Shown here piece after piece: positions 8,795 to 17,966 of a stretch of DNA of 64,000 bases; position 1 is the stretch's first letter; each line of letters begins with the position of its first letter. A program made the position numbers and the translations under genes. Source of the DNA: Virgisporangium aurantiacum (GTDB lineage Bacteria > Actinomycetota > Actinomycetes > Mycobacteriales > Micromonosporaceae); assembly GCF_016863635.1 (NCBI RefSeq), contig NZ_BOPG01000024.1:333952-397951 (forward strand). Direction: 5' to 3'. A model generated the notes under the pieces. That model made no database searches, had not been told where the DNA came from, and worked only from the letters and a program-made list of their open reading frames with translations.

Positions 8795-10294
8795 TCAGCG
8801 GACCGGCCCGCCCCAATCGGTCTCGTCGCGGACCCGGCGCTTCAGCAGCTTGCCGCCGGGGTTGCGGGGCAGCGGTTCGGTGCGTACGGCGACGTACTGC
8901 GGGACCTTGAACCGGGCGATCCGCTCGTCGAGGTACGCCAGCACCGCGTCGACGTCGATCGGCGAACCCGGCGCCGACACCAGGACCGCGCCGACCTTCT
9001 CGCCCATCATGTCGTCGGGGACGCCCACCACCGCGGCCTCGAACACGCCGGGCGCGCCGGCCAGCGCGTTCTCCACCTCGACGCAGTACACGTTCTCGCC
9101 GCCCCGGTTGATCATGTCCTTGATCCGGTCGACGATGTGGATCAGGCCGTGCTCGTCGATGCGGGCCAGGTCGCCGGTGTGCAGCCAGCCGTCGACGAAC
9201 GCGGCGGCCGTCTCCGCGGGCTTGTTCCAGTAGCCGGCGACGATGTTCGGCCCGCGCACGAGCAGTTCGCCGACGCCGTCGGGGCTGGGCGAGTCGATGC
9301 GCACGTCGCAGACGGGTGCCGGGAAACCGACCGAGTCGGCGTGGTCGACGAACTCGTGCGGCAGGTACGACGTGACGCTCGACGTCTCGGTGAGCCCGAA
9401 CCCGTTGCCGACCCGCGCGCCCGGGAACGCCTTCACGATCCGCGCCACCAGGTCGGGCGCGATCGGCGCGCCGCCGTAGGAGAGGTTGCGGACCCCCGAC
9501 ACGTCCACCTCGGCGAAGCGCGGCTGGTTGATCGCCAGCCAGTAGATCGCCGGCACCGTGGTGAGGATGTCGATCCGTTCCGCCGCGATCGCGTCGAGGA
9601 ACGCGTTCACCTCGAACTGCGGCATCACCACCGTGGTTCCGCCCACGTACACGGCGACGAGCAGTTGGCTGTTGCAGCCGGTCACGTGGAACAGCGGCAC
9701 CGACACCAGCGTGCGGATCGGCGTCCCGGGCTCCAGTGTGAGGATCCGCCGGCAGGTCTCGCAGTTGGACAGGAAGTTGGCGTGGGTGGTCACCGCGCCC
9801 TTGGGGAAGCCGGTGGTTCCGCTGGTGTAGAAGATGGCCGCGGCGTCGTCGGGCGCGAGGCCATCGGCGGCGTACGGCTCACCGTCCGGTAAAGGCTCTT
9901 CCGGGACGAAGGTGAAGCGCGCGCCGCTGTCGCCGACGACGTACGCCACCTCCTCCGCGGAGAACCGCGTGTTGACGGGCACCACGACGGCACCGGCGAG
10001 CACCGTCCCGAAGAACGCCACCACCCAGTCGACGCCGTTGCCGAGGCGGATCGCCACCCGGTCACCCCGGTCGACGCCGGCCGCGCGCAGCCCGCCGGCG
10101 ACGCGCGCCGCCGCGTCCCATAGCTCCTGATACGTGAGGCGCGGGCCGCCGCCGGTCTCGACCACCGCCTCCGCGCCGGGGCTGCGCGCGACCGTCGTGC
10201 GCAACAGCTCCACCAGGCTCGCCGGCAGCCCGTCGTAGCGCCTGATCCCGTCGGCGCCGAGGGAGATTCCTTCCTGGCTGAAGGGCGTGCTCAT
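8795..10294 (-). CDS. Acyl-CoA synthetase (ANL superfamily)
   Basis: AMP-forming ligase of 499 residues that would activate a carboxylic acid with ATP and CoA. The adenylation motifs are in order: YTSGTTGFPKGA (P-loop-like A3), GNGFGLTETSS (A5), GWLHTGDLARID (A7), KDMINRGGENVYCVEVEN (A8) and the catalytic lysine region RNPGGKLLKR (A10). The ATG at 10294 overlaps the stop of the upstream lactonase-like gene (ATGA), so the two are translationally coupled. The chain-length or aromatic preference cannot be read. With a hydrolase upstream, the pair may open a lactone or ester and activate the freed acid; that pathway is inference. Confidence 0.92.
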   Translation of the reverse strand: MSTPFSQEGISLGADGIRRYDGLPASLVELLRTTVARSPGAEAVVETGGGPRLTYQELWDAAARVAGGLRAAGVDRGDRVAIRLGNGVDWVVAFFGTVLAGAVVVPVNTRFSAEEVAYVVGDSGARFTFVPEEPLPDGEPYAADGLAPDDAAAIFYTSGTTGFPKGAVTTHANFLSNCETCRRILTLEPGTPIRTLVSVPLFHVTGCNSQLLVAVYVGGTTVVMPQFEVNAFLDAIAAERIDILTTVPAIYWLAINQPRFAEVDVSGVRNLSYGGAPIAPDLVARIVKAFPGARVGNGFGLTETSSVTSYLPHEFVDHADSVGFPAPVCDVRIDSPSPDGVGELLVRGPNIVAGYWNKPAETAAAFVDGWLHTGDLARIDEHGLIHIVDRIKDMINRGGENVYCVEVENALAGAPGVFEAAVVGVPDDMMGEKVGAVLVSAPGSPIDVDAVLAYLDERIARFKVPQYVAVRTEPLPRNPGGKLLKRRVRDETDWGGPVR

Positions 10295-11265
10295 GAGAAG
10301 TACCGGCGCGGGTTGTCGACGAGCATCTGGTCGAGCTGCGCCTCGCTGACGCCCGCCACGCGCAGCGCCGGCAGCACGTCGTCGCTGATGTGCTCGTAGT
10401 GCCAGTTCGGCGAGACCGCGTTGTGGACGGCGTCGAGGTGCTCGCCGAAGTAGTCGATGAAGCACGACGCGTCGTGGGAGAGCACCATGCGGTCGGCGTA
10501 CCCGCGCTCGGCGAGGGCGGCGATCGTGCGGACCCGGTCGGCGGTCGGGTTGAACAGGTCGAGCCCGAACCGGTCCATGCCGAGGGTGGCGCCGGTGTCG
10601 GCGAGCGCCATCAGGTAGTCGAGGTCGTTGCTGTCGCCGGCGTGCCCGACGACGACCTTCGTGAGGTCGACGCCCTCCTTGGCGAACAGGTCGACCGCGA
10701 GCCGCCCGCTCTGCGCCGGTGCCGAGGTGTGCACGGTGATCGGCGCGCCGGTGTCGACGCTGGTGCGGGCCACGGCACGGGCGATCCTGTCCACGCCGGG
10801 CGTCAGCCCCGCCGCGTCCACGCAGCACTTGAGGAACGCGGCCTTGACCCCCGTGCCCGCGATGCCCTCGACGATGTCGCGGGTGAAATCGGTGACCATC
10901 GGCTCGGGGATGTCGAGCAGCAGCCCGGGGCCGCGGTACTCGTACTGGTGCGGCAGCTCCTGGTACACGTACAGGCCGGTGGCGACGACGATGTTGACGG
11001 CGACCTGCTCGGCGATGCGCTGGATGCGGGGGATGTAGCGGCCGAGGCCCCACACGGTCGGGTCGACGATCGTGGTGATCCCCTTGGCGTGCACCGCGTT
11101 GAGTTTGGCGACGGCGTCGGCGACGCGGGTGTCCTCGTCCCACCACGAGCCGGCGCCGTAGTTCTGCAGGTGCTCGGTCGACAGGACGAAGACGTGTTCG
11201 TGCATGAGCGTCGGGCCGAGCCGGTCGACCTCGACGGGTCCCTTGACGGTTTCCACGGTGGGCAT
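10291..11265 (-). CDS. Phosphotriesterase-like lactonase/amidohydrolase
   Basis: Metal-dependent hydrolase of the phosphotriesterase (PTE) family, 324 residues. The binuclear metal ligands are present in order: HEH in PTLMHEHVFV, the carboxylated lysine region GVKAAFLKCC, His in PITVHTSAPA, His in VVVGHAGDSND, and Asp in MVLSHDASC. Bacterial members are mostly lactonases with side activity on phosphotriesters. The ATG at 11265 is chosen because GAAAGGGG precedes it by about 10 nt; the frame is open further 5' (to 11307) without coding character. It is the first gene of a two-gene operon with the acyl-CoA ligase. Confidence 0.9.
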   Translation of the reverse strand: MPTVETVKGPVEVDRLGPTLMHEHVFVLSTEHLQNYGAGSWWDEDTRVADAVAKLNAVHAKGITTIVDPTVWGLGRYIPRIQRIAEQVAVNIVVATGLYVYQELPHQYEYRGPGLLLDIPEPMVTDFTRDIVEGIAGTGVKAAFLKCCVDAAGLTPGVDRIARAVARTSVDTGAPITVHTSAPAQSGRLAVDLFAKEGVDLTKVVVGHAGDSNDLDYLMALADTGATLGMDRFGLDLFNPTADRVRTIAALAERGYADRMVLSHDASCFIDYFGEHLDAVHNAVSPNWHYEHISDDVLPALRVAGVSEAQLDQMLVDNPRRYFS

Positions 11266-11344
11266 GGGACGACCCCTTTCGGACGGCGGTTTCCCGGGGT
11301 CACCCAAGACTGCTCGCCCGGCACCCGTCGATCAAGGCCCTGCG

Positions 11345-11350
11345 TATCCT
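11345..11350 (+). promoter_or_regulatory. -10 box of a leaderless gene
   Basis: TATCCT ends 7 nt before the GTG at 11358, the geometry of an actinobacterial leaderless start. Confidence 0.45.
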
Positions 11351-11357
11351 CGGATCC

Positions 11358-11591
11358 GTGGACACACTGATCGGGCTCGCGGTCGTCGTCGCGGGGTTCG
11401 CGCTGGCGATGTGGCTGTTCGCCCGCCTGGCGGCGAGGATCCGCCGGCAGGGGATCGGCACGGCGCTGATGGGCCCGGTCGAGGAGGTGTGGAAGCCGTC
11501 GAACCGGCGATACCGCATCGAGATCGAGGCCGAGGCGCAGACCTACGTCCCGATCGAGGCGCCCGGCGACCGGCGCCGCCCCGGGTCGTAG
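11358..11591 (+). CDS. Small membrane-anchored protein (77 aa)
   Basis: A 77-residue protein with one N-terminal membrane helix (LIGLAVVVAGFALAMWLFA) and a soluble tail that includes MGPVEEVWKPSNRRYRIEIE. The GTG start lies right behind a -10-like TATCCT, so the mRNA may be leaderless. Similar short anchored proteins are widespread in actinomycetes without known function. It diverges from the lactonase operon and precedes the helical-repeat protein by about 90 bp. No cofactor or catalytic motif is visible. Confidence 0.7.
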   Translation: MDTLIGLAVVVAGFALAMWLFARLAARIRRQGIGTALMGPVEEVWKPSNRRYRIEIEAEAQTYVPIEAPGDRRRPGS

Positions 11592-11684
11592 GCCCCGACC
11601 GGCGGCCGGGCCGGTCGGTTGCCCGTCGCCGGTGTCGGGACATTGACGCATTGCACCGAGATTCGGGATGGCATCATCCGGTGC

Positions 11685-13853
11685 ATGCGGGTGCAATTAC
11701 TGGCCTCGGCGGTCCGCGCGCTGGAGGTCGACGGTGACCTGTCCGCGAGCCGGGTCCGGTTCGACGCCGCCTTCCGGGCCGCGACGGCCGCCGCCGATCC
11801 CGAGGCGACGGCCCTGGCCGCGCTCGGCTTCGGCGGCATGTGGGTGCACGAACAGCGCTCCACCACGGGCGCGGCGCTGGTGGAGAGCCGGCTGCGGCAC
11901 GCGCTGTCGGTGGTCGACCCCGGCACGACGCTCGCGCTGCGGCTGCGCGTCCGGCTGGCGGCCGAGACCGACTACCGGGCCGGCACCCACGAGGACGTGC
12001 TCGCCCTCCTCGCGGAGGCCCGGGCCGGTGCCGACCCGGTCACGCTCGCCGAGGCGTTGAGCCTGGCCCACCACTGCCTGCTCGGCCCCGCCCACGACCG
12101 GCACCGCCTCGACCTCAGCGCCGAGCTGATCGCGCAGAGCCTCGTCACCGGACGCCGGTCGGACCAGCTCACCGGCCTGCTCTGGCGCACCGTCGACCTG
12201 TTGCTGGCCGCCCACCCGCACGCGGAACGGTCGTTGGCCGAACTGCAGGCCGAACTCGCGCGCACCGACCACCGGGCGATCCGGTTCGTCGAGCGGGCGA
12301 TCGCGGTGATGCTGCGGCTGCGCGAGGGCAGGTTCGCCGACGCCGAGGCGCTCGCGGCCGTGTGCGCCGAGCACGGACACCGCGCCGGCGACGTGGACGT
12401 CACCGGTTGGTACGGCGCCCACCTGATCGCGATCCGGTGGTTCCAGGGGCGGGCGGCGGAGCTGGTCCCGGTGCTCGCGCACCAGGTCAACTCGCCGACG
12501 TTCAGCGCGGTCGACAATTCGCACCTGGCGGCGCTGGCGGCCGTCCACGCGATCTCCGGTGACGCGCGTCAGGCCGCCGCCGCCCTCGCCCGCCTGACCG
12601 GCGACGACCTGGGCGCCCTGCCCCGTTCCAGCAGCTGGCTGGTGACGATGTACGGCGCCGTCGAGGCCGCCGACGCCCTCGGCGACGCCGACACGGCCGC
12701 GGCCGCGTACCGCCTGCTCGAGCCGTTCGCGCACATCCCGATGATCGCGAGCCTCGGCGTCGCCTGCTTCGGCTCGACCCAGCTGGCCCTCGGCGTCGCG
12801 TCCCTGACCACCGGCGCCGGCGACGCCGCCGTCCGGCACCTGCGGGCCGCCGTGCGCGACAACTGGGCGCTCGGCCACTTTCCCGCGGTCGCGCTGAGCC
12901 GGTGCCGGCTGGCGGAGGCGCTGGCCCGCCGCGCCGGGCCGGACGACCTCGGGGCGGCCCGGCGCGAGCTCGGCGTGGCCCGGCAGGAGGCGCGCGGGCT
13001 GGGGATGGCGCTGCCGAAGGCACCGCAGGCCTTTGTCGCGGCGGCGGTCCACGCCGAGCGTTCCGTGCCGGCCCGCACCACCGCCCACTGCACCGCACGC
13101 GGCCCCGGGGGTGGCGCTGGGAGTGGTACCGGGAGTGGTATCGAACGCGGCGCCGGGCACGGCAGCGGGAGCGGCGCCGGGAGCGGCGGCGGGCACGGCG
13201 GCGGGCACGGCGGCGGGCACGGCGCTGGCAGCGGAAGCGGCCACGGCAGCGGGCACGGGAGCGGGCGGCACGGTGGGCGGGTTGCCGTCACCTGCCGGCG
13301 GCACGGTGGGCGGTGGCGGGTGGAGTTCGGCGAGCGGGCGGTGATTGTCGCCGACAGTGTGGGGATGTCGTATCTCGCGATGCTCACCGCCAACCCGGCG
13401 ACGGAGATCGCGGCCGTCGAGCTCGCGGCCGGTCGCGGACTCCTCGACCGCGCCGCCGGCGACCGGATGCGCGGCACCGGGACGGACGGGCGGATCGCCG
13501 CGTCCGGATCCGCGCAACCGGTCCTCGACGAGGTGGCGTGGCGGGACTACCGGCGCCGGCTGGCGCACCTACGGGCCGACATCGACGCGTCCGAACAGGC
13601 CAACGACCTGGCCCGGGCCGAGCACCTCCGGGCCGAGCAGGCCTGGCTGGTCGACGAGCTCGCCACGGCCACCGGTCTCGGCGGCCGGCGCCGGCAGTTC
13701 AGCGGCGCCACCGAGCGGGCCAGGGTGTCGGTCGGCAAGGCCGTCCGGCGCGCGATCGACCGGATCGGCCAGTGCGACCCCGTCATCGCCGACGAACTCC
13801 GCACCGGCATCAGCACCGGCGCCCACTGCCGCTACCGCCCATCGTCGGCCTGA
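11685..13853 (+). CDS. Large helical-repeat (TPR-like) protein with Gly/Ser/His insert
   Basis: A 722-residue protein resembling the repeat half of LuxR/AfsR-type regulators, without an ATPase or DNA-binding domain. Residues 1-450 are Ala/Leu-rich helical repeats (AFRAATAAADPEATALAALG). About residues 473-530 form a low-complexity Gly/Ser/His tract encoded partly by 12-bp repeats. The last 180 residues carry the AfsR-type tail (RARVSVGKAVRRAIDRI, then TGAHCRYRPS). The ATG at 11685 is preferred over earlier in-frame codons because the repeats start there. It may be a scaffold or a regulator that lost its effector domain. It ends 8 bp from a convergent MocR gene. Confidence 0.7.
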   Translation: MRVQLLASAVRALEVDGDLSASRVRFDAAFRAATAAADPEATALAALGFGGMWVHEQRSTTGAALVESRLRHALSVVDPGTTLALRLRVRLAAETDYRAGTHEDVLALLAEARAGADPVTLAEALSLAHHCLLGPAHDRHRLDLSAELIAQSLVTGRRSDQLTGLLWRTVDLLLAAHPHAERSLAELQAELARTDHRAIRFVERAIAVMLRLREGRFADAEALAAVCAEHGHRAGDVDVTGWYGAHLIAIRWFQGRAAELVPVLAHQVNSPTFSAVDNSHLAALAAVHAISGDARQAAAALARLTGDDLGALPRSSSWLVTMYGAVEAADALGDADTAAAAYRLLEPFAHIPMIASLGVACFGSTQLALGVASLTTGAGDAAVRHLRAAVRDNWALGHFPAVALSRCRLAEALARRAGPDDLGAARRELGVARQEARGLGMALPKAPQAFVAAAVHAERSVPARTTAHCTARGPGGGAGSGTGSGIERGAGHGSGSGAGSGGGHGGGHGGGHGAGSGSGHGSGHGSGRHGGRVAVTCRRHGGRWRVEFGERAVIVADSVGMSYLAMLTANPATEIAAVELAAGRGLLDRAAGDRMRGTGTDGRIAASGSAQPVLDEVAWRDYRRRLAHLRADIDASEQANDLARAEHLRAEQAWLVDELATATGLGGRRRQFSGATERARVSVGKAVRRAIDRIGQCDPVIADELRTGISTGAHCRYRPSSA
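13185..13220 (+). repeat. Three 12-bp tandem repeats inside a coding region
   Basis: GGCGGCGGGCAC is repeated three times without change. It encodes GGGH units within the Gly/Ser/His tract of the surrounding gene and is likely prone to slippage. Confidence 0.85.
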
Positions 13854-13861
13854 GCCGCGGG

Positions 13862-15190
13862 TCAGAACGTGACGCCGCCTTCCGGGGCGCTGCCGGCCAG
13901 GCGGGCGAGGACGCACAGGGCGTGGTCCAGGGTCGCGGGGTCGGGGGAGGAGTTCGACAACCGGACCGCGTTCGGCACCCGGCCGGGCGGGACGGCGAAC
14001 GCGGCGGCCGGGCTGATCGAGACGCCGTGGCGGGCGGCCGCCGACACGAACGTCTCGGCGTGCCACGACCGGGGCAGCCGCCACCAGGAGTGGTACGCCG
14101 CCGGGTCGCCGGTGATGTCGAAGCCGGCCAGCCGGTCCAGGACGATCCGTTGCCGGCGCACGGCGTCCACCCGTTTCGCGGCGATGATGCGGGCGGCCGT
14201 GCCGGACGTGATCACCGCGCGGGCCGCCGCGAGCGCGAAGCCGGTCGCGGCCCAGGTTCCCGACCGGACCGCGAACGCCAGGTCGTCGACGAGCCCGGGC
14301 GGCGCCACGACGACGCCGAGGTTCAGCCCGGCCGCGACCCGCTTGGACAGGCTGTCGACGTGGACGACGCGGTCGGCGGCGTGCGCCGCGAGCGGCACGT
14401 CGTCGCGGAGGAAGCGGTTCACGCCGTCCTCGACCGCGACGAGGTCGAGGTCGTGCAGCACCCGCGCGACCGCGGCGCGCCGGTCGGGCGGCATCGTGAC
14501 GCCGAGCGGGTTGTGCAGCGACGGCTGCAGGTAGACCGCGCGCAGCGGCGCCTCGGCGTGGACGCGGGCGAGGTCGGCCGGCACGACGCCGTGCCCGTCC
14601 ATCGGGACCGGCACAAGCGTGACGCCGAGGTGCGCGGCGACCGACCGGACGACGGGGTAGGTCAGCTCCTCGACGCCGAGGCGCTCGCCGGGCGGCACCA
14701 GGGCGGCGACCGCCGCGGCGATGGCCTGCCGGCCGCCACCGGTGAACAGCACCGCGCCGGGGGCCGGCGTCCAGCCGGGGCCGGCGAGGAAGGCGGCGAG
14801 GGTGTCCCGGTCGGCGGCGGTTCCGGCGACGCCGACCGGGCCCAGGGTGGCGGCGAGCCGCTCGGGCGCCAGGAGGGGGCGGAGGGCGTCGGCGAGCAGG
14901 GCGGGCTGCTCGGGCAGCACCGGAAAGTTCGCTTCAAGATCGATCAGGGCGGATTGCTCCGAGATCGGTGACGGCCCGGACGGGGCCGGCCGCACGTAGG
15001 TGCCCCGGCCGACCTCGCCGCTGACCAGCCCGCGGCGGACGAGTTCCTGGTACACGCGGGCGGCCGTGGAGGCGGCGATGCCCCGGCTGTCGGCGAACCG
15101 CCGCTGCGGCAGGAGCCGACCGCCGGGCGGCAGGGCGCCGGAGCGGATCTCCGCCTCCACGGCGTCGGCCAGCAGCCGGTAGTCCTCCAC
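13862..15190 (-). CDS. MocR-type regulator (GntR HTH plus aminotransferase domain)
   Basis: A 442-residue fusion of an N-terminal GntR winged helix (LPQRRFADSRGIAASTAARV) and a C-terminal fold-type I aminotransferase domain with the PLP-binding lysine in HVDSLSKRVAAG and an active-site motif QPSLHNPLGV. MocR proteins bind PLP or an amino compound and repress or activate nearby genes rather than catalysing transamination. The GTG at 15190 follows GGGAG by about 9 nt; a TTG at 15208 is the alternative. It diverges from an efflux pump/hydrolase operon across about 200 bp, which is its most likely target. Confidence 0.88.
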   Translation of the reverse strand: MEDYRLLADAVEAEIRSGALPPGGRLLPQRRFADSRGIAASTAARVYQELVRRGLVSGEVGRGTYVRPAPSGPSPISEQSALIDLEANFPVLPEQPALLADALRPLLAPERLAATLGPVGVAGTAADRDTLAAFLAGPGWTPAPGAVLFTGGGRQAIAAAVAALVPPGERLGVEELTYPVVRSVAAHLGVTLVPVPMDGHGVVPADLARVHAEAPLRAVYLQPSLHNPLGVTMPPDRRAAVARVLHDLDLVAVEDGVNRFLRDDVPLAAHAADRVVHVDSLSKRVAAGLNLGVVVAPPGLVDDLAFAVRSGTWAATGFALAAARAVITSGTAARIIAAKRVDAVRRQRIVLDRLAGFDITGDPAAYHSWWRLPRSWHAETFVSAAARHGVSISPAAAFAVPPGRVPNAVRLSNSSPDPATLDHALCVLARLAGSAPEGGVTF

Positions 15191-15394
15191 GCGGGTCTCC
15201 CGGGTCAATGCTCCGAGTGCAATTTTCCGGACAGCGGCGATGGTCGCACCGGGTTCGGCGGGGTGTCAATCCGGTCGGCAACGGCGCAAACGGGTCGGCG
15301 TCGGCAACCGGACACCCCGGCCGCGGGGCCGGGCTGGAACGCGATGGAACGCCGCATTTCCACGAAACGCAAGGAAGGCAGAACAGGAGACCCC

Positions 15395-16843
15395 GTGACA
15401 GGGCTCGAAGTGACACCGCTCGAAACGCAGGGCCGCCACATCGGACGGCGGCTCAGCGTCTTCGCGATCCCGCTCGTCTGCGTCGCCCAGCTCATGGCGA
15501 CGCTCGACGTGACGATCGTGAACCTCGCCCTCCCGGCGATCCAGCACGACCTGGCCCTGTCCAACGCCGGACTGGCCTGGATGATCGACGCCTACACCCT
15601 GGCCTACGCGGGCCTGCTGCTCGTCGGCGGACGCACGGGTGACCTGATCGGCCGGCGCCGGACGCTGTTGACCGGCATCGCGATCTTCACCCTCGCGTCG
15701 CTGGTCGGCGGGCTGGCCGGTGACCCGGCGGTCGTGCTCGCCGCCCGCGTCGGCCAGGGCGTCGGTGCGGCGCTGGCCACGCCGACGACGCTGTCGATGA
15801 TCACCACCCTCTGCCCGCCCGGAGCCCGGCGGACCCGCGCGATGGTCGCCTACGGCGCGATGGCCGGGCTCGGCATCACCCTCGGCCTGGTGCTGGGCGG
15901 GCTGCTGACGCAGGCCGCGTCGTGGCGCTGGGTGTTCCTGGTGAACGTGCCGATCGGCGCGGTGCTGCTGGCCGCCGCGCCCCGGGTGCTGCCCGAGTCG
16001 ACCGGGGTGCGCCGCCGCGTCGACGTGCCCGGCGCGCTGCTCGGCACCGCCGGCCTCACGGCGCTGGTGTACGGCGTCATCCGGGCCGGGACCGACGGGT
16101 GGGGCGACCGGCTGTCGCTGCTGACGCTCGCGGCGGCGGTACCGCTGCTGGTGGCGTTCGTGGCGGTCGAGGTCCGGGTCGCCGAGCCGATGCTGCCGCT
16201 GGCGCTGCTGCGTCACCCCGTGCGGCTCGGCGCCTACCTGATCGCCGGCCTGCTGTTCGCGTGCCTGTACCCGTCGTTCTTCTTCCTCAGCCGGACCCTG
16301 CAGGACGTCCTCGGCCAGCGTCCGGTCGAGGCCGGCCTGCGGTTCCTGCCGCTGGGCGTCGGGGTGCTGCTGTTCGCGGTGCTGACCCGCCGCCTGGTGC
16401 AGACCGTCGGGCCGCGGGCGCTCGTGCTGGGCGGCACGGCCGCCACCGCCGCGGCCGCGCTGGCCCTGGCGCTGCTCGACCGGAACAGCCCGTACGTCGG
16501 GCTGCTGCTGCCCTGCCTGGTCGGCCTCGGCACCGGGGTGGGCGTCACCTTCGTGGCGAACGCGGCGGCGGCCATGACCGACGTGGCCGAGCCCGACGCC
16601 GGCATCGCCTCCGGGCTGCTGAGCACGTTCCAGGCGGTCGGCGGCACGCTCGGCGTCGCGGCGCTGGCGGCCGTCGCCGCACGCGTCACCGAGAACCACG
16701 CCGGATCGACGAGCTCCGAATCGATGAACGGGGCGCTGCTGGCCGGCTTCGCCCCCGCGTTCCTGATCGCCGGCGGCCTCGCCGTCCTCGCAGTCCTGAC
16801 CGCGCTGCTCACGTCTCCCCGTACCGAAAGGACATCCCCGTGA
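15395..16843 (+). CDS. MFS drug efflux transporter (DHA2-like)
   Basis: A proton-driven exporter of 482 residues with about 14 predicted membrane helices. Motif A appears as GGRTGDLIGRRRTLL after helix 2 and the early signature ATLDVTIVNLALPAIQ is typical of the DHA2 (14-helix) drug exporters. The GTG at 15395 has AGGAGA 4-5 nt upstream; an in-frame ATG at 15343 is an alternative but would add a charged tail. Its last codon overlaps the GTG of the following hydrolase, so the two are co-translated. The divergent MocR gene suggests regulation by a small molecule. Confidence 0.92.
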   Translation: MTGLEVTPLETQGRHIGRRLSVFAIPLVCVAQLMATLDVTIVNLALPAIQHDLALSNAGLAWMIDAYTLAYAGLLLVGGRTGDLIGRRRTLLTGIAIFTLASLVGGLAGDPAVVLAARVGQGVGAALATPTTLSMITTLCPPGARRTRAMVAYGAMAGLGITLGLVLGGLLTQAASWRWVFLVNVPIGAVLLAAAPRVLPESTGVRRRVDVPGALLGTAGLTALVYGVIRAGTDGWGDRLSLLTLAAAVPLLVAFVAVEVRVAEPMLPLALLRHPVRLGAYLIAGLLFACLYPSFFFLSRTLQDVLGQRPVEAGLRFLPLGVGVLLFAVLTRRLVQTVGPRALVLGGTAATAAAALALALLDRNSPYVGLLLPCLVGLGTGVGVTFVANAAAAMTDVAEPDAGIASGLLSTFQAVGGTLGVAALAAVAARVTENHAGSTSSESMNGALLAGFAPAFLIAGGLAVLAVLTALLTSPRTERTSP

Positions 16844-17940
16844 CGATTCCACCGAGTGAAGACCCCTTCTACGCGCCCGTCGCCGACCCGGGCCGGCCCG
16901 GCGGGGTGCTGCGGAAGCGGACCGTCACCCTTCCGGTCGGTGTTCCGGTGGACGCGCATCAGGTCGTCTACGGCTCGACCGGCGCCCGCGGCCAGGCGAT
17001 CGCCGTGTCCGGCACCGTCCTCGTGCCCCGGGCGGCGTGGACCGGCCCGGGCCCGCGCCCGATCGTCAGCTACGGCGTCGGTGTGCACGGCCTGACCCGC
17101 GACGCCGCGCCCGGTCACCTGATGCGGCTCGGCGAGGAGGCCGAGGTGGCGCTGTTCGAGCCGCTGCTCGCGCGTGGCTGGGCCGTCGCCGTGACCGACG
17201 GCGACGGGCACGGCATGCCCGGCCCGCACACGTACGGCGCCGGCCTTCCGGGCGGTCACGCGATGCTCGACGTCGTGCGCGCGGCGGTGCGCGTCCGCCC
17301 GGACCTCGACCGCGCCGCGCCGGTGCTGCTGTGGGGCTACTCGGAGGGCGGCCGCAACGCCGCCTGGGCCGCCGAACTGCACCCCGGCTACGCGCCCGAC
17401 CTCGACCTGCGCGGTGTCGCGGCCGGCGGGGTGCCGGCCGATCTGCGGGCCGTCGCCGAGGCCATCGACGGCGGACCGTTCTCCGGCCTCGGCCTGGCCG
17501 TGGTCGTCGGCCTGTCGCACGCCTACGGGGACCCGGCGCTCGAGGCGGTCCTGACCCCGGACGGCCGGCGGGCCGCCGCCCGCGCCGCCGGCCGCGACGT
17601 GGTGGGCCTGATCGTCGAGCACCCCGAGCCGCTGCGCCACCACACCGGCCGCGACAACGCCTGGGAGGACCCGGCCTGGCGGGTCCTGCTGGACCGCGAA
17701 CGCAACGGCCGCGGGCGGCCGCGGGCCCCGCTGTACCTCTACCACGCCCCGGCCGACGAGATCGTGCCGGTGGCGGTGGGCCGCCGCCTGCTCGCCGACT
17801 ACCACGCGGCCGGCGCCGACGTCGTCTGGGCCGATGTGGCCGCCGGCGACCACCTGACGGCGGGCTTCACCGGCAGCCGCGCCGCGATCGACTGGCTCAC
17901 CGCCCGCGTGAACACGGCGGTGATGTCCCCGGCGGGCTGA
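16840..17940 (+). CDS. Lipase-like alpha/beta hydrolase
   Basis: Alpha/beta hydrolase of 366 residues similar to the secretory lipase family. The nucleophile elbow is GYSEGG, with an upstream segment TDGDGHGMPGPHTYGAG, a likely catalytic Asp in YHAPADEIVP and a His in AAGDHLTAGF. No signal peptide is seen, so it is probably cytoplasmic despite the family name. It starts at a GTG overlapping the transporter stop (GTGA), which argues for coupled expression. It may hydrolyse an ester that the pump exports or imports; the substrate is unknown. Confidence 0.85.
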   Translation: MTIPPSEDPFYAPVADPGRPGGVLRKRTVTLPVGVPVDAHQVVYGSTGARGQAIAVSGTVLVPRAAWTGPGPRPIVSYGVGVHGLTRDAAPGHLMRLGEEAEVALFEPLLARGWAVAVTDGDGHGMPGPHTYGAGLPGGHAMLDVVRAAVRVRPDLDRAAPVLLWGYSEGGRNAAWAAELHPGYAPDLDLRGVAAGGVPADLRAVAEAIDGGPFSGLGLAVVVGLSHAYGDPALEAVLTPDGRRAAARAAGRDVVGLIVEHPEPLRHHTGRDNAWEDPAWRVLLDRERNGRGRPRAPLYLYHAPADEIVPVAVGRRLLADYHAAGADVVWADVAAGDHLTAGFTGSRAAIDWLTARVNTAVMSPAG

Positions 17941-17966
17941 GCCCGACCGACCGCCGGCAACGCTAC

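Noticed and set aside
13185..13220. CRISPR-like short repeats here and at 63922-64000.
   Set aside because: Repeats are in frame, without spacers, and encode peptide repeats.
15922..16839. The open frame ahead of the lipase-like gene could extend it by about 300 codons.
   Set aside because: It lies inside the transporter gene in another frame and reads as Arg/Gly-rich noise; the GTG at 16840 with its GTGA overlap is the better start.
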